NCBI GenBank assembly: GCA_016794785.1
Contig: JAEUHC010000013.1
Location: forward strand, 124,001 to 188,000
Length of the DNA stretch: 64,000 nucleotides
DNA from: Opitutaceae bacterium
Lineage (GTDB): Bacteria; Verrucomicrobiota; Verrucomicrobiia; Opitutales; Opitutaceae
Reading direction: 5' to 3'
Positions 1 through 8,845 of this stretch are shown here, in pieces (the stretch's first letter is position 1; every line of letters begins with the position of its first letter). The translations under genes were made by a program, and so were the position numbers. The notes under the pieces are model-generated. The model saw nothing but the letters and a program-made list of their open reading frames with translations. It had not been told where the DNA came from and did not search any database.

Positions 1-1
1 C

Positions 2-1576
2 ACGCAGGCTGACGGACAGCTCGCCATCCTGCGCGAGCAACTGGCCGGCACCCAGGAGCAGCTGCGCGCCGCCACCGCCGCCACCGATATTTCCCGCCAC
101 GATCACGCTCAGGTCCGCGACCGGCTCGCCGCCGTGGCGCAGGAGCTGGCCGGCCTCCGCGAACAAACCGCCGCGAGCACCCGCGATCTGGAAGCCCGCG
201 CGCGCCAGCTCGAGGCGGAGAAAACCGCGCTCGCGTCGTCGGGCGCCCAGTCCGCGGCCGAGGCCGGCGAGGCGGCCCGCCGCATCGCGTTTCTCGAGGA
301 GCAGCTCACCTTGGCGCGCAACGAAATCGCGCAGCAGAAAACCGCCCTCGCGGCCGCGAACACCGCCGCCGGCGAAGCGCGCGCCCGGGCCGACGCGGAG
401 AACGCCCGCCTGCTCAACGAAGTCGCGATGCTCGATCGCGCCGGCAAATCGGCCGCCGCCGATCTGGAGGCGCGGAACTCCGAGCTCGCCCGCCTCCGCA
501 CCGATCTTGAGCTTGCCCAGCGCAGCGCCGAAGAAGCCGCCCGCAAGGTCGCCAACACCGCGCTGGAATTCACCACCCTCCGCACGCAAGCGGACACCGG
601 CCGCGAACTTGAAATCCGCGTCCGCGAACTCGAGGCCGACAAGGCCGCCCTCGCCGTCCGCGCCGCCGAGCTGCCCGGCCTGCAGGAGCGCCTCGTCGCC
701 GCCCGCGACGAGATCGCCCGCACCCGCGCCGCGCTTGACCAAGCCCAGGCGGCCACGGCCGCCAGCGACGCCTCCAAGCTGAAATACGAATCCGAGATCG
801 CCCGTCTCCAGAACGAGGTGACGATCCTCGAGCGCACCGCGCAGACTGCGGCCGAGCATTCCGAGAAAAACAAAGCCGCCTACGAAGCCGAGTATCTCCG
901 CCTCCGCGCCGCGCTCGCCCTGGCCCAGATCGCCCCGCGCACCGATCCCGCCGAGGTGGACGCCGCCAGGCGCGATTCCCAGCAGGCCCGCCAGCAGCTC
1001 GCCACCGCCAAGGAGGAGCTCGCCGGCCTGCGTTCGAGCGCCACGACCGCCCGCGAGTTCGACGATCGCGTCCGCCAGCTCCAGGCCGAGAAGATCGCCC
1101 TCGAACGCCACGCCGCCACGCTGGTCTCGGCCGACGAGCTGGAGCGCTCCGCCGCCGCCCGCGCCGACACCGACGAGAAGCTCGCCATCGTCCTCCGCGC
1201 CTACGCGCAGATGTCCCGCGAGCGCGACGACCTCCGCGAACAAGTTCCCCCCGAGCCCGCACGGCCCCTCACGCCTCCGGCTCGCGCCACCGCCGCGACC
1301 CCGTCAGCCAGCCCTGCCTCGGTCGGGCAGGCCACGGTCCTCGTCACCCCGCGCCGCGAAGCCGTGCGCCGCGCGAGTTTCGCCGCCGCGCCGCGCAACC
1401 CCGCCGTGGGCCGCCCCGCCTTCTCCCACCGCATCGCGCCCGGCGAAACGCTCTCCGCCATCTCCCAGCGCTACTACGGCACTCCCGCCCGCTGGCAGGA
1501 AATCGTCGCGGCCAACCCCGACGTGCTCGCCGACCAGCGAAGTTTCGCCGCCGGAAAGATGCTGCGGATTCCCTGA
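2..1576 (+). CDS. Coiled-coil protein with C-terminal LysM domain (5' end outside window)
   Basis: The frame is open from the first bases of the window and runs into a well-formed protein, so the true start lies upstream; an internal ATG at 134 is not a convincing start. About 420 visible residues are Ala/Glu/Arg/Leu-rich heptad-like sequence with recurring ARDEI, ELEADKAAL and LRTQADT-type segments, which is a long coiled coil. A Pro/Ala-rich linker follows, and the last 50 or so residues form a LysM module (GETLSAISQRYYGTP...W..I..ANP), a fold that binds peptidoglycan glycan chains. This suggests an envelope protein whose rod is anchored to the cell wall. A signal peptide cannot be judged because the N-terminus is missing. 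The LysM call is firm; the cellular role (division, stalk or envelope spacing) is not known. Confidence 0.85.
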   Translation, partial: TQADGQLAILREQLAGTQEQLRAATAATDISRHDHAQVRDRLAAVAQELAGLREQTAASTRDLEARARQLEAEKTALASSGAQSAAEAGEAARRIAFLEEQLTLARNEIAQQKTALAAANTAAGEARARADAENARLLNEVAMLDRAGKSAAADLEARNSELARLRTDLELAQRSAEEAARKVANTALEFTTLRTQADTGRELEIRVRELEADKAALAVRAAELPGLQERLVAARDEIARTRAALDQAQAATAASDASKLKYESEIARLQNEVTILERTAQTAAEHSEKNKAAYEAEYLRLRAALALAQIAPRTDPAEVDAARRDSQQARQQLATAKEELAGLRSSATTAREFDDRVRQLQAEKIALERHAATLVSADELERSAAARADTDEKLAIVLRAYAQMSRERDDLREQVPPEPARPLTPPARATAATPSASPASVGQATVLVTPRREAVRRASFAAAPRNPAVGRPAFSHRIAPGETLSAISQRYYGTPARWQEIVAANPDVLADQRSFAAGKMLRIP

Positions 1577-1639
1577 GTTCACGCCCGTCGCACACTGCGC
1601 TTGCCTCACAGGCCCGGCGCCGGCATCGACCTTTTTCCC

Positions 1640-1969
1640 ATGTCCTCCCTTCCCAAGGAATTCTCCGGCGTCACCGTCCACACCAAAGCCAACGTCTATT
1701 TCGACGGCAACGTCGTGAGCCACACCGTGCTCTTCGCGGACCAGTCCAAGAAGACCCTCGGGCTTATCCGTCCCGGCTCCTACTACTTCGGCACAGGCGC
1801 CGCCGAGCGCATGGAGATTGTCGCGGGCGAGTGCGTCGTCACGCAGAAGGACGCGAAGGAGTCGCGCACCTACGGCGCCGGCACGCACTTCGACGTGCCC
1901 GCCAGCAGCGGCTTCACCATCGCGGTGAAGAGCGGCCTCTGCGAATACATCTGCTCGTTCCTGCCGTAG
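1640..1969 (+). CDS. ppnP: Pyrimidine/purine nucleoside phosphorylase PpnP (DUF1255)
   Basis: A 109-residue, single-domain cupin-like protein. The order VHTKANVYFDGNVVSHTVLF, LGLIRPGSYYF, AAERMEIVAG and the end TFAV/YICSF-like strand pattern (here GFTIAVKSGLCEYICSFLP) match the PpnP family, which phosphorolyses several nucleosides to base plus ribose-1-phosphate. Family members are about 95 residues, so the ATG at 1640 (MSSLPKEF) fits better than an upstream TTG at 1601 that would add 13 unlike residues. It is preceded by the LysM gene and followed by a cyclophilin on the same strand, neither of which is functionally linked. The stop codon is followed by a GC-rich stretch with a weak hairpin near 1984-2005. 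Confidence 0.85.
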   Translation: MSSLPKEFSGVTVHTKANVYFDGNVVSHTVLFADQSKKTLGLIRPGSYYFGTGAAERMEIVAGECVVTQKDAKESRTYGAGTHFDVPASSGFTIAVKSGLCEYICSFLP

Positions 1970-2064
1970 CGCGCGCCGCGTAGGGGCAGCAGTCTCGCTG
2001 CGCCCTCACTCAGGCCCGGAGAGTTTCATTGTCGCGCCTCGTCCGCCTGAGCAACTTCGCGGAG

Positions 2065-3186
2065 ATGAAACGCGCCCTCGCTCCCGCGCTCGCCGCCCTG
2101 CTGTTCACCGCCTGCGCCACGGTCCCGCCTCCACCCGCGCCCCCGCCGCCGCCCGACCCGGCGGCGCTCGCCGCGGCCGAGGCTGCGGCCGCCGCCCGCG
2201 CGGCGGAGCTGGCCCGCCTCGCCGAAATCGCCAAACGCGATCCCGCCCAACCGCTGCCCGACGGGCTCTACGCCGAGTTCACCACGCCGCGCGGCACGAT
2301 CACTGCGGAGCTGTTCTACGAGAAGATGCCGCTCACCGTCGCCAACTTCACCGGCCTCGCCGAGGGCACGCTCGGCCCCGCGCCGCGCAAGCCCTACTTC
2401 GACGGGCTGGTCTTTCACCGCGTCGTCCCCGGCTTCGTCATCCAAGGCGGCGATCCCACCGGCACGGGCCGCGGCGATCCGGGCTACAAGTTCCCCGACG
2501 AATTTGCCGCCGGCCTGCGCCACGACGGCCCCGGCCTGCTCTCGATGGCCAACAGCGGGCCCGACACCAACGGCTCGCAGTTCTTCATCACCCTCGGCCC
2601 GGCGCGCTACCTCGACTTCAACCACGCCATCTTCGGCCGCGTGATCCGCGGCGGCGACGTGCCGGAGAAAATCCAGCGCGGCGACGCCATGGCTACCGTG
2701 AAGATCCTCCGTGTCGGTGCCGCCGCGCAGGCCTTCCGCGCCGACGAGGCCGCCTTCGCCGCGCTCGCGGAGCGCCTGCCCCCGAGCACTCCGCCGCATT
2801 TCGAAGATCGCACCACACTCAACACCGGCACGCCGCCCTTCCAGGCCAAGTATCTCGCCAACCGCCTCGCCAATCTCGCGCGCTTCACCGGCCGCAAGAT
2901 CTACGTGCGCCTCCTCGACGACGCGCCGCCCGAGCCCGCCGGCCAGACTCCGCCCCAAGCCGCCGCATCGCTCGCCGCCCGGCTGCGCCTGCCCGTCGGC
3001 GCGATCCTCGCGTGCTATTTTCACCGCGAGAACCAATGGATCACCGTCGGCGCCCCCGCGGATTTCAAGCTGCCCGCCCTCGACGCGACCACGCCCGAAG
3101 CCGCCGCCCGTTCCCCGCAAGCCCGCATGTATGCCGCCGCCGAGACCGTCGTCTCCGCGCTCATCGACCAAACCGATCCCAAGTAA
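2065..3186 (+). CDS. Cyclophilin-type peptidyl-prolyl isomerase, lipoprotein
   Basis: The 373-residue product begins [17 protein letters not shown], a lipoprotein signal with the lipobox cysteine at residue 17, then a Pro-rich and an Ala-rich linker to about residue 60. Residues 66-235 are a cyclophilin domain: [14 protein letters not shown] carries the catalytic Arg, Phe and Gln, and [17 protein letters not shown] is the classical signature. The cyclosporin-binding tryptophan position reads Tyr ([11 protein letters not shown]). About 140 extra C-terminal residues match nothing I recognise. The ATG at 2065 was chosen over a TTG at 2029 because it starts exactly at the signal peptide. It probably assists folding of exported proteins at the membrane face. 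A paralogue follows at 3313. Confidence 0.88.
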   Translation: MKRALAPALAALLFTACATVPPPPAPPPPPDPAALAAAEAAAAARAAELARLAEIAKRDPAQPLPDGLYAEFTTPRGTITAELFYEKMPLTVANFTGLAEGTLGPAPRKPYFDGLVFHRVVPGFVIQGGDPTGTGRGDPGYKFPDEFAAGLRHDGPGLLSMANSGPDTNGSQFFITLGPARYLDFNHAIFGRVIRGGDVPEKIQRGDAMATVKILRVGAAAQAFRADEAAFAALAERLPPSTPPHFEDRTTLNTGTPPFQAKYLANRLANLARFTGRKIYVRLLDDAPPEPAGQTPPQAAASLAARLRLPVGAILACYFHRENQWITVGAPADFKLPALDATTPEAAARSPQARMYAAAETVVSALIDQTDPK

Positions 3187-3218
3187 CGATCCCACTCTCA
3201 GACCTCCGCTAAAAATTC

Positions 3219-3274
3219 GTAGCGGCGAGCGCCAGCGAGCCGACGTGTCACGACTCGCTGGCGCTCGCCGCTAC
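3219..3274. repeat. Perfect 21-bp inverted repeat between the cyclophilin genes
   Basis: The arms at 3219-3239 (gtagcggcgagcgccagcg...) and 3254-3274 are exact reverse complements, separated by 14 bases. The outer ends begin with GTAG/CTAC, as in the element at 47995-48068. It has no T-tract, so it is more likely a REP-like intergenic element than a simple rho-independent terminator, though it would block RNA 3' ends. Confidence 0.75.
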
Positions 3275-3312
3275 CTAACCAAGGCAAAACAAGTTTAGGA
3301 GCATCGAACCCC

Positions 3313-4470
3313 ATGCGCATGAAACCCCGCCGCTTCACCGGCTTCGCCTTCCTCCTCGCTGCCGCCTTCTTCCTCCGGGCCGCGGAGCCGCCGTTGCCCG
3401 ACGGGCTCTACGCCGAATTCACGACCCCGCGCGGCGCGTTCATCTGCGAGCTGTTTTTCAAAAAGGCGCCGCTGATGTGCGCCAACTTCACCGGTCTCGC
3501 CGAAGGCACGCTCGCGCCGAAAAACGGCAAACCCTTCTACACCGGCCTCACATTCTACCGCGTCGTCCCCGGCTTCGTCATCCAAAGCGGCAACCCCGGC
3601 CTCAAGGACACCGACGACGAAAAGAAACCGATCCCGCATCACTTCCCCGATGAGTTCGTGCCCGGACTCCACCACCACGCCGCCGGCATCCTCTCAATGG
3701 CCAACGCCGGCCCCGACACCAACAGCTGCGAGTTCTTCCTCACCCTCGCGCCGACGAACCGCCTCAACTACCTCCACAGTGTCTTCGGCCGCACCGTGCG
3801 CGGCCTCGAGATCCTCGCGCAAATCAAGCAGGACGATCCCGTCGCGATCAAAATCGTGCGCGTCGGCGCGGCGGCGCGGGCGTTTCGCAACAACCCCGCG
3901 ACCTTCGCCGCACTCTCGGCCCAGGCGAAGAAATACTCCGCCGTCCCGACCGCGACCAAGGAGCCCACAACCACCTCGCACTTTCACGACCCCGACAAAC
4001 TCCTGCCCACTGAGCCGCCGCGCGCGAAGAACTTCAACTACAAGCTCGCCAACTTCGAGCGCGCGACCGGCGTGCGGATCGTCGCCCGCCTCTACGCCGC
4101 GGAACCGCCCGCCGCCGTAGACAACGCCCCCGGCAAATTCATGCGCGCCCTCGCCGCCCAGCTCGGCACGGCCCGGGACGGCATCCTCGTCGCCCACTTT
4201 GCCGCCGACGACTGGCGCATCTGGATCGGCGACACCCTCACCGGCCAGTTTGTCGGCCGTCCGACCACCGCCGCCGACCTCGGCGAAGACGGCGCGCTGC
4301 ACGACGTGAAGGAAAAACTCCTCGACACCGCCCAAGCCGAAGGCGACGCCGCCTACGAACAGCAGAAGAGATCTTCCCCGCCCGACAAACAGCCCCCACC
4401 CGCCCAGCGCCTCAAACTCCAGACCGACGCGGTGCTCGACGCGCTGATTTTTAAGTTCGAGCCGCGTTGA
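3313..4470 (+). CDS. Exported cyclophilin-type peptidyl-prolyl isomerase (paralogue)
   Basis: A 385-residue protein with a Sec signal peptide (MRMKPRRFTGFAFLLAAAFFLRAAE), without a lipobox cysteine. The cyclophilin domain covers about residues 28-200: [42 protein letters not shown] and MANAGPDTNSCEFFLTL. It shares the same architecture as the preceding gene, including the long C-terminal extension (LANFERATGVRI here, [12 protein letters not shown] there), so the two arose by tandem duplication. The usual NGSQFF has become NSCEFF and the ligand-site Trp position reads Arg (NRLNYLHSVFG), so substrate specificity may differ. The next gene begins 10 bases downstream. Confidence 0.87.
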   Translation: MRMKPRRFTGFAFLLAAAFFLRAAEPPLPDGLYAEFTTPRGAFICELFFKKAPLMCANFTGLAEGTLAPKNGKPFYTGLTFYRVVPGFVIQSGNPGLKDTDDEKKPIPHHFPDEFVPGLHHHAAGILSMANAGPDTNSCEFFLTLAPTNRLNYLHSVFGRTVRGLEILAQIKQDDPVAIKIVRVGAAARAFRNNPATFAALSAQAKKYSAVPTATKEPTTTSHFHDPDKLLPTEPPRAKNFNYKLANFERATGVRIVARLYAAEPPAAVDNAPGKFMRALAAQLGTARDGILVAHFAADDWRIWIGDTLTGQFVGRPTTAADLGEDGALHDVKEKLLDTAQAEGDAAYEQQKRSSPPDKQPPPAQRLKLQTDAVLDALIFKFEPR

Positions 4471-4480
4471 ACCGTGCCCG

Positions 4481-5437
4481 ATGAAACTCCTCGTCACCGG
4501 TGCCTCGGGTTTTGTCGGCGGCAAGCTCATCGAGCGCGCCCGGACCGCAGGCGGATGGGAGACCTTCGGCGTCGGGCGCCGGCCGCTTGCTGAGCGCGAC
4601 TACGCTTCGGCCGATGTCAGCCGGCCCTTCAACCTGAACTTCGATCCCGAGATCGTCGTGCATGCCGCGGCACGCTCGTCGCCGTGGGGTTCGCGGGCGG
4701 AGTTCATGCGCCACAATGTCGAGGCCACGCGGCGCGTGATCGAATTTTGCGAGCGGCGCGGGCGACCAAAGCTCATCTACATTTCTTCGTCGTCGGTGTT
4801 CTACCGCAACGAGCACCAGTTCGATCTCACCGAGGCGTCGCCGATCGGGCCGGCGTTTGTGAACACCTATGCGGAAACCAAGTTCCTCGGCGAGCAGCTC
4901 GTGCGCGGCTACGCCGGGCCGTGGGTGATTCTTCGGCCGCGCGCGGTGTTTGGGCCGGGGGACACGGTGCTGTTTCCGCGCATTCTCACCGCCGCGCGGG
5001 CGGGCCGGTTGCCGCATTTCACGACCGACGGCCCGTCCGCGCGCGGCGATCTCATCTACATCGACTCGCTCTCCGACTATATCCTCCGCGCCGCACGCGA
5101 CCCGGCGATCGCAGGCGATTTCAACCTCACCAACGCCGAGCCCGTCGCGATCATGGAGCTCTTGCTGGAGATTTTCCGCGAACTCGGCATCCCGCCGCCC
5201 ACGCGCCGGCTGCCCGTGCGGCGCGCGCTCGCGCTGGCGGGCGCACTCGAGGCGGTTTACCGCGCGCTGCCGTTTCTCGGCGAGCCTCCGATCACGCGTT
5301 TTGGCGTCGGCGTGTTCGCCTACTCCAAAACCTTCGATGTGAGGAAATCCCTCGCCGCGCTCGGACCGCCCTCGGTGCCGCTGCGCGAGGGCATCGCGCG
5401 CTTCATCGCGTGGCAGCGCGAGCAGCCGGAGTCATAG
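4481..5437 (+). CDS. Extended short-chain dehydrogenase / NAD-dependent epimerase
   Basis: 318 residues. The N-terminal GASGFVG (residues 7-13) is the extended-SDR nucleotide site, a Ser cluster (ISSSSVF, about 101-107) and Y130-x-x-x-K134 (YAETK) complete the catalytic triad. The overall pattern (FGPGD, GDLIYIDSLSDY, FNLTNAEP) resembles the 3-beta-hydroxysteroid dehydrogenase/OleD-like branch more than sugar epimerases, so the substrate may be a beta-hydroxy or beta-keto compound; this is inference. The 3' end overlaps the convergent Rieske gene by 6 bases, and the ketosynthase, ATP-grasp and Rieske genes alongside suggest it acts as the reductase/epimerase of one pathway. Confidence 0.85.
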   Translation: MKLLVTGASGFVGGKLIERARTAGGWETFGVGRRPLAERDYASADVSRPFNLNFDPEIVVHAAARSSPWGSRAEFMRHNVEATRRVIEFCERRGRPKLIYISSSSVFYRNEHQFDLTEASPIGPAFVNTYAETKFLGEQLVRGYAGPWVILRPRAVFGPGDTVLFPRILTAARAGRLPHFTTDGPSARGDLIYIDSLSDYILRAARDPAIAGDFNLTNAEPVAIMELLLEIFRELGIPPPTRRLPVRRALALAGALEAVYRALPFLGEPPITRFGVGVFAYSKTFDVRKSLAALGPPSVPLREGIARFIAWQREQPES

Positions 5438-6457
5438 CTCCATCTGCAAGGTCGCCGCGTGGTCGGTGCGCGTCGCCCGATCCGGATGACTGAGGAAATA
5501 CAGGATGTGGGGGCGCATCACGTCGAGCGGCGTCGAGGTGAATTTCGGCCCGCCGAAGCGGTCGATGTTTTCCTGCTGCCGCCGCAACACGTCCTGATCC
5601 TGGCGCAGCACGCGGCCGAAGATCGCCCGGAGGATAGTCTTCTTCAGCCACGCGGGTGCGAGCTTCCGCGGTGTCGATATGCACGAGTGGATGAGCACGG
5701 TGCGTTCGTCGCAGGGCGTGAACATCGACGTGAGCAAAAACCTCGGTCCGTCCGCGCCGGTGTATTCCAGCTGCGCCGTGGCGGGCAGGAAAAAGCGCCC
5801 GACGCTCGTCAGCCGCTGTCCCTCGAGCAGGCGCGGGATGAGGCCGTCGGGTCGCGCGTTCTCGTGGTAGATGGCCTCCACACCATCGGCATCGCGGCGC
5901 ACGGTCACATCAACGGTCCGGCGCTTTTGGGTGCGGCGCACGAGGCCAGCGTGGGCGAAGTGCGGGTGGCACGCATCGAGGAGGTTCTCGATGCCGTCCA
6001 CCAGCGCGCACCGGGCTGTCGCCGCCCAGAGGAACGTGTCGAAACGCGCGTCGCCGAGGGCCACGTGGCGGCTGACCGGAAGCGTCTCGGGCGCGGTCTC
6101 ACTTTTTCCGACACACACCCACACGAGCCCCTCGCGCTCGATCGCGTGCGCCGTTTCCGCGGTCTGGTGCGGATGCTCGCACGCCCCCACCATGCCCGGG
6201 ATGCGGCGGCACGCGCCGCCGCCGTCGAACGACCAGCCGTGATAGGGACACTCGATCAAATCGCCGGTGACTCGGCCCTGCGAGAGCGCCGCGTTGCGAT
6301 GCGGGCAGCGGTCGATCAGCGCGGCGATTTTTCCCGCCGAGCGAAACAGCACGATCGGCACGCCGAGGATCGTGCGCGCCAGCGGGCGGGCGCGCACCTC
6401 GGCCGCCGTGCAGGCGACGAACCAGTGCGGGCGGAGCGAATCGAGCGGCGGGTTCAT
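5432..6457 (-). CDS. Rieske non-heme iron oxygenase, alpha-subunit type
   Basis: 341 residues. The Rieske [2Fe-2S] ligands are all present: C51-P-H53 and C70-x-x-H73 (CPYHGW). The mononuclear iron motif is also complete: N158, D161, H164, H169 within ENLLDACHPHFAHAGL, so this should be a working oxygenase rather than a ferredoxin. The family hydroxylates, demethylates or desaturates small molecules and needs an electron-transfer partner; none is encoded nearby. Its ATG overlaps the stop of the upstream GNAT-like gene (tcat at 6454-6457), which indicates translational coupling. Substrate unknown. Confidence 0.9.
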   Translation of the reverse strand: MNPPLDSLRPHWFVACTAAEVRARPLARTILGVPIVLFRSAGKIAALIDRCPHRNAALSQGRVTGDLIECPYHGWSFDGGGACRRIPGMVGACEHPHQTAETAHAIEREGLVWVCVGKSETAPETLPVSRHVALGDARFDTFLWAATARCALVDGIENLLDACHPHFAHAGLVRRTQKRRTVDVTVRRDADGVEAIYHENARPDGLIPRLLEGQRLTSVGRFFLPATAQLEYTGADGPRFLLTSMFTPCDERTVLIHSCISTPRKLAPAWLKKTILRAIFGRVLRQDQDVLRRQQENIDRFGGPKFTSTPLDVMRPHILYFLSHPDRATRTDHAATLQMEL

Positions 6458-7584
6458 AGCTTCAGCTTGCGCATGAGCGGCACGCCCAGCCCGTTCACGA
6501 TGGCGCGCAACATGCCCACCGCCGCGCGCCGTCCCGGAGAGAGATGGCGGTCGAAGATCGCGCTGTATTCGATTTCGGGCCGCCCGCCGCGCAGGCGTTT
6601 GAACTCCGCCGCGCCCGAGCTCAGGTTGATGCGATGGCCTGCGCTCAGCGCGAACTCATACACGAGCGTCATGAGCAACCGATAGAGCCCGAGCCGGCGG
6701 TCGCGGGTGGTGTCGTAGCCCACGATCGGCGCGGTCACGACGTCGTCCACGACAAAGAGGCCGAGCACGCCGTCCAAGATGCCGTCGGCTCCGCGCAGGC
6801 CGAAAAAGGTCATGACACCGGACTCATGACAGAGCTGGAGGTAACGCGGCGTAAACACGGGGTTATGCTGGGAGTATTTTTCGATGTAGAGCAGCCGATA
6901 AAGTTCGGCCATGCGCGCATAGTCCGCCGCGCCCAGCGCGTCGTGCGGCACCACGCGATAGGCCGTTCGCGCCAGCAGCCGCCGATCCTCATGGGCGTTG
7001 GCGGTGGCGGCCCAGGTCTCCCGCAGTCGCTCGTAGCAATAAACCTGGCGGCTCGCCAAGAGCCGCCAGCGCGCGGAGGAAAATTGCCGCAGCAGCGCGG
7101 CGTTGCTCCAGGCGTTGAGCGAGCGGAAGCAGATGAAGTGATCGGGAAACCGTGTGGTCAGAAACTCTGCGATGGCCGCGACGGGCAGCTCCGCGCCCGC
7201 CGGGTAGAGGTTTGTCGAGAGCATCCAGTTGTTCACATGGATGATTCGGTTGATCCGCGCCGCTTTCAGCATGGCACCGGCCGCATCCGCCACCGCGCCG
7301 AGCGCCACCCGCACCAGTGTGTTGTTGATGAGGCGGAGCTCTTCCTTCGCGTAAGGCACGTAGGCCGTGTAGGGTGAACAGACGTAGGTGTTGTCGCAGT
7401 CGGCATCGTTCACGGTCACCGGCAGCGCCCAACCGTCGCCACGCAGCACGCAAACGCGCGTGTGCAGGTTGGTGATGAGCGATCCCGATCCTTCACGAGC
7501 GAACGCCTCGGTGTAGGCGCGCAACCGCTCGCACCCCGGCGGCCAATCTCCGCCCGTCATCTCTCGCGGATCGAGCAGCCTCAT
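6454..7584 (-). CDS. GNAT/FemAB-like acyltransferase of unknown substrate
   Basis: 376 residues. The C-terminal half (about 230-340) has the layout of the GNAT-like domain found in FemAB/CelD-type proteins: YRLLYIEKYSQHNPVFTPRYLQ, then FGLRGADGILDGVLGLFVVDD, YDTTRDRRLGLYRLL and a strand-helix ending in LSSGAAEFKRLRGG. The N-terminal half is less clear. I chose the ATG at 7584 (MRLLDPREM) because it overlaps the stop of the ATP-grasp gene by 4 bases; the frame is open further upstream but that part is antisense to the ATP-grasp gene and low in complexity. An amide- or ester-forming acyl transfer next to a ligase and a ketosynthase is plausible. Family assignment is by pattern only. Confidence 0.72.
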   Translation of the reverse strand: MRLLDPREMTGGDWPPGCERLRAYTEAFAREGSGSLITNLHTRVCVLRGDGWALPVTVNDADCDNTYVCSPYTAYVPYAKEELRLINNTLVRVALGAVADAAGAMLKAARINRIIHVNNWMLSTNLYPAGAELPVAAIAEFLTTRFPDHFICFRSLNAWSNAALLRQFSSARWRLLASRQVYCYERLRETWAATANAHEDRRLLARTAYRVVPHDALGAADYARMAELYRLLYIEKYSQHNPVFTPRYLQLCHESGVMTFFGLRGADGILDGVLGLFVVDDVVTAPIVGYDTTRDRRLGLYRLLMTLVYEFALSAGHRINLSSGAAEFKRLRGGRPEIEYSAIFDRHLSPGRRAAVGMLRAIVNGLGVPLMRKLKL

Positions 7585-8741
7585 GGCCCGGGGATTTCCT
7601 CGCCGTCCCACTCGATGTCGCGCGTCGAGGCCGCCTGCGGAGTGATCCCGCGCCGCGCGGCGAGCGCGAGCGTCGCCGCGAGCCCGGCGAAAACAAAAAA
7701 CGCCGGCGCCGGATCGCGCCACGTCCACAACACCTCGCGCGCGCGCAGACCGTCCTTCACCCAACGCTCCAACCCCCGGCCGCGGATCGCCTGCCACGCG
7801 CCGATGGTCGCCATCGCGGCGCCGAGCATCGCGGGCCGGTCGTCATCGGGTCGCAGCACCTCCGTCGCCGTGCCGTCAAACGCCCTCGCCAACTTCGCCC
7901 CTCCCCCGAAGAGATGCAGCCCGCTCGTCGCGCGTGGATTGCACTCGATCACATGGACGCCGCCGTCCGGCGCCTCGATGAAGTCGAAGGCAATCTGGCC
8001 CGTGTAGTTGAGCTTCGCCGCCAGCCCCGCCGTGAACTCCTCGATCACCGGACGCCGCACCGGCTCAAAATAGAAGCCCGAGCCGCGCCCCGCGCGCCAC
8101 GCCGGGGAGTAAAGCGCGTGCGCCGTAAGCCGGCCGCCGCGCGCCACCGCGTAGCTGCACAGCTCACGCCCGGCTACGAAACGCTGCGCCACCCAGGGTC
8201 GCGCGGGCGTCGGCACAATCGCGCGCACGGCCTCGGCCGTCGGCCGCACGAGCGTATGCACGGCAAACCGTGAGAAGACCGGCTTGAACACCAGCTCCTC
8301 CGGCGGCACCACCAGCGCGGCCAGCTCGGTCGGCGAACTCATCCGCCACGTCTCTGGCACCTCGACGCCCAGCCCGCGCGCTACACGCGTGAAGAGCTCC
8401 TTGTCGTGCAATTCCGCGAGCAGCTCAAAATCTACGCAAAACAACTCCGCCACGGCGCGCAGCTCCGCCGCAAAGCGCCCGAGGTAAAACACCTCCTCGC
8501 AGGTCGGCACGATCAGATCGATGCGTTCGCGCACCGCGATCTCGCGGATGGCGCGGGCAAAGGCCCGCGGCTCCTGCCGGGGCGGCGGCACCCGCACCGC
8601 CTTGGCCGCGGCCCGCGAGGCCCGCGCGAGAAAGCACGGCGCGCTGTCCGCCACGACCACCTGCGCCCCGGCCGCGGCGAAGCTCCGCGCCAAGTCCACG
8701 GCGACCGGTGCCCGCCCTCCCGTGATCAGGACGCGTTTCAT
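7581..8741 (-). CDS. ATP-grasp ligase
   Basis: 386 residues. It opens with a Rossmann-like pre-ATP-grasp region (MKRVLITGGRAPVAVDLARSF), followed by an ATP-grasp fold: LVFKPVFSRFAVHT, WVAQRFVAGRELCSYAV and the metal-binding strand VHVIECNPRATSG near residue 270-285. The C-terminus adds a hydrophobic segment (FFVFAGLAATLALAA) that could touch the membrane. ATP-grasp enzymes join a carboxylate, via an acyl phosphate, to an amine or thiol. Overlapping stop/start codons join it to the GNAT-like and Rieske genes in a three-gene minus-strand operon. The ATG at 8741 starts the Rossmann strand; six further in-frame codons upstream are less likely. Confidence 0.83.
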   Translation of the reverse strand: MKRVLITGGRAPVAVDLARSFAAAGAQVVVADSAPCFLARASRAAAKAVRVPPPRQEPRAFARAIREIAVRERIDLIVPTCEEVFYLGRFAAELRAVAELFCVDFELLAELHDKELFTRVARGLGVEVPETWRMSSPTELAALVVPPEELVFKPVFSRFAVHTLVRPTAEAVRAIVPTPARPWVAQRFVAGRELCSYAVARGGRLTAHALYSPAWRAGRGSGFYFEPVRRPVIEEFTAGLAAKLNYTGQIAFDFIEAPDGGVHVIECNPRATSGLHLFGGGAKLARAFDGTATEVLRPDDDRPAMLGAAMATIGAWQAIRGRGLERWVKDGLRAREVLWTWRDPAPAFFVFAGLAATLALAARRGITPQAASTRDIEWDGEEIPGP

Positions 8742-8845
8742 TGCCGCGCGAGCGTGCAATCCGCGCCGCCGGCCGCAATCCGATCCCTCGCGGGTCCGGG
8801 CTCGCCTCGGCCGGCCGGCTGGGCTTCATCCCGGGCGCGCCCGAC
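8742..8845. promoter_or_regulatory. Divergent intergenic region of the biosynthetic set
   Basis: About 100 bases lie between the start of the ATP-grasp operon (minus strand) and the ketosynthase (plus strand). Both operons must be transcribed outward from here. The sequence is GC-rich and I cannot recognise sigma-70 hexamers with confidence, so this is a positional call only. Confidence 0.4.

Noticed and set aside
2026..3195. Minus-strand open frame opposite the first cyclophilin
   Set aside because: Gly/Glu/Arg-rich antisense shadow; the plus-strand frame has the cyclophilin signature and a lipoprotein signal.
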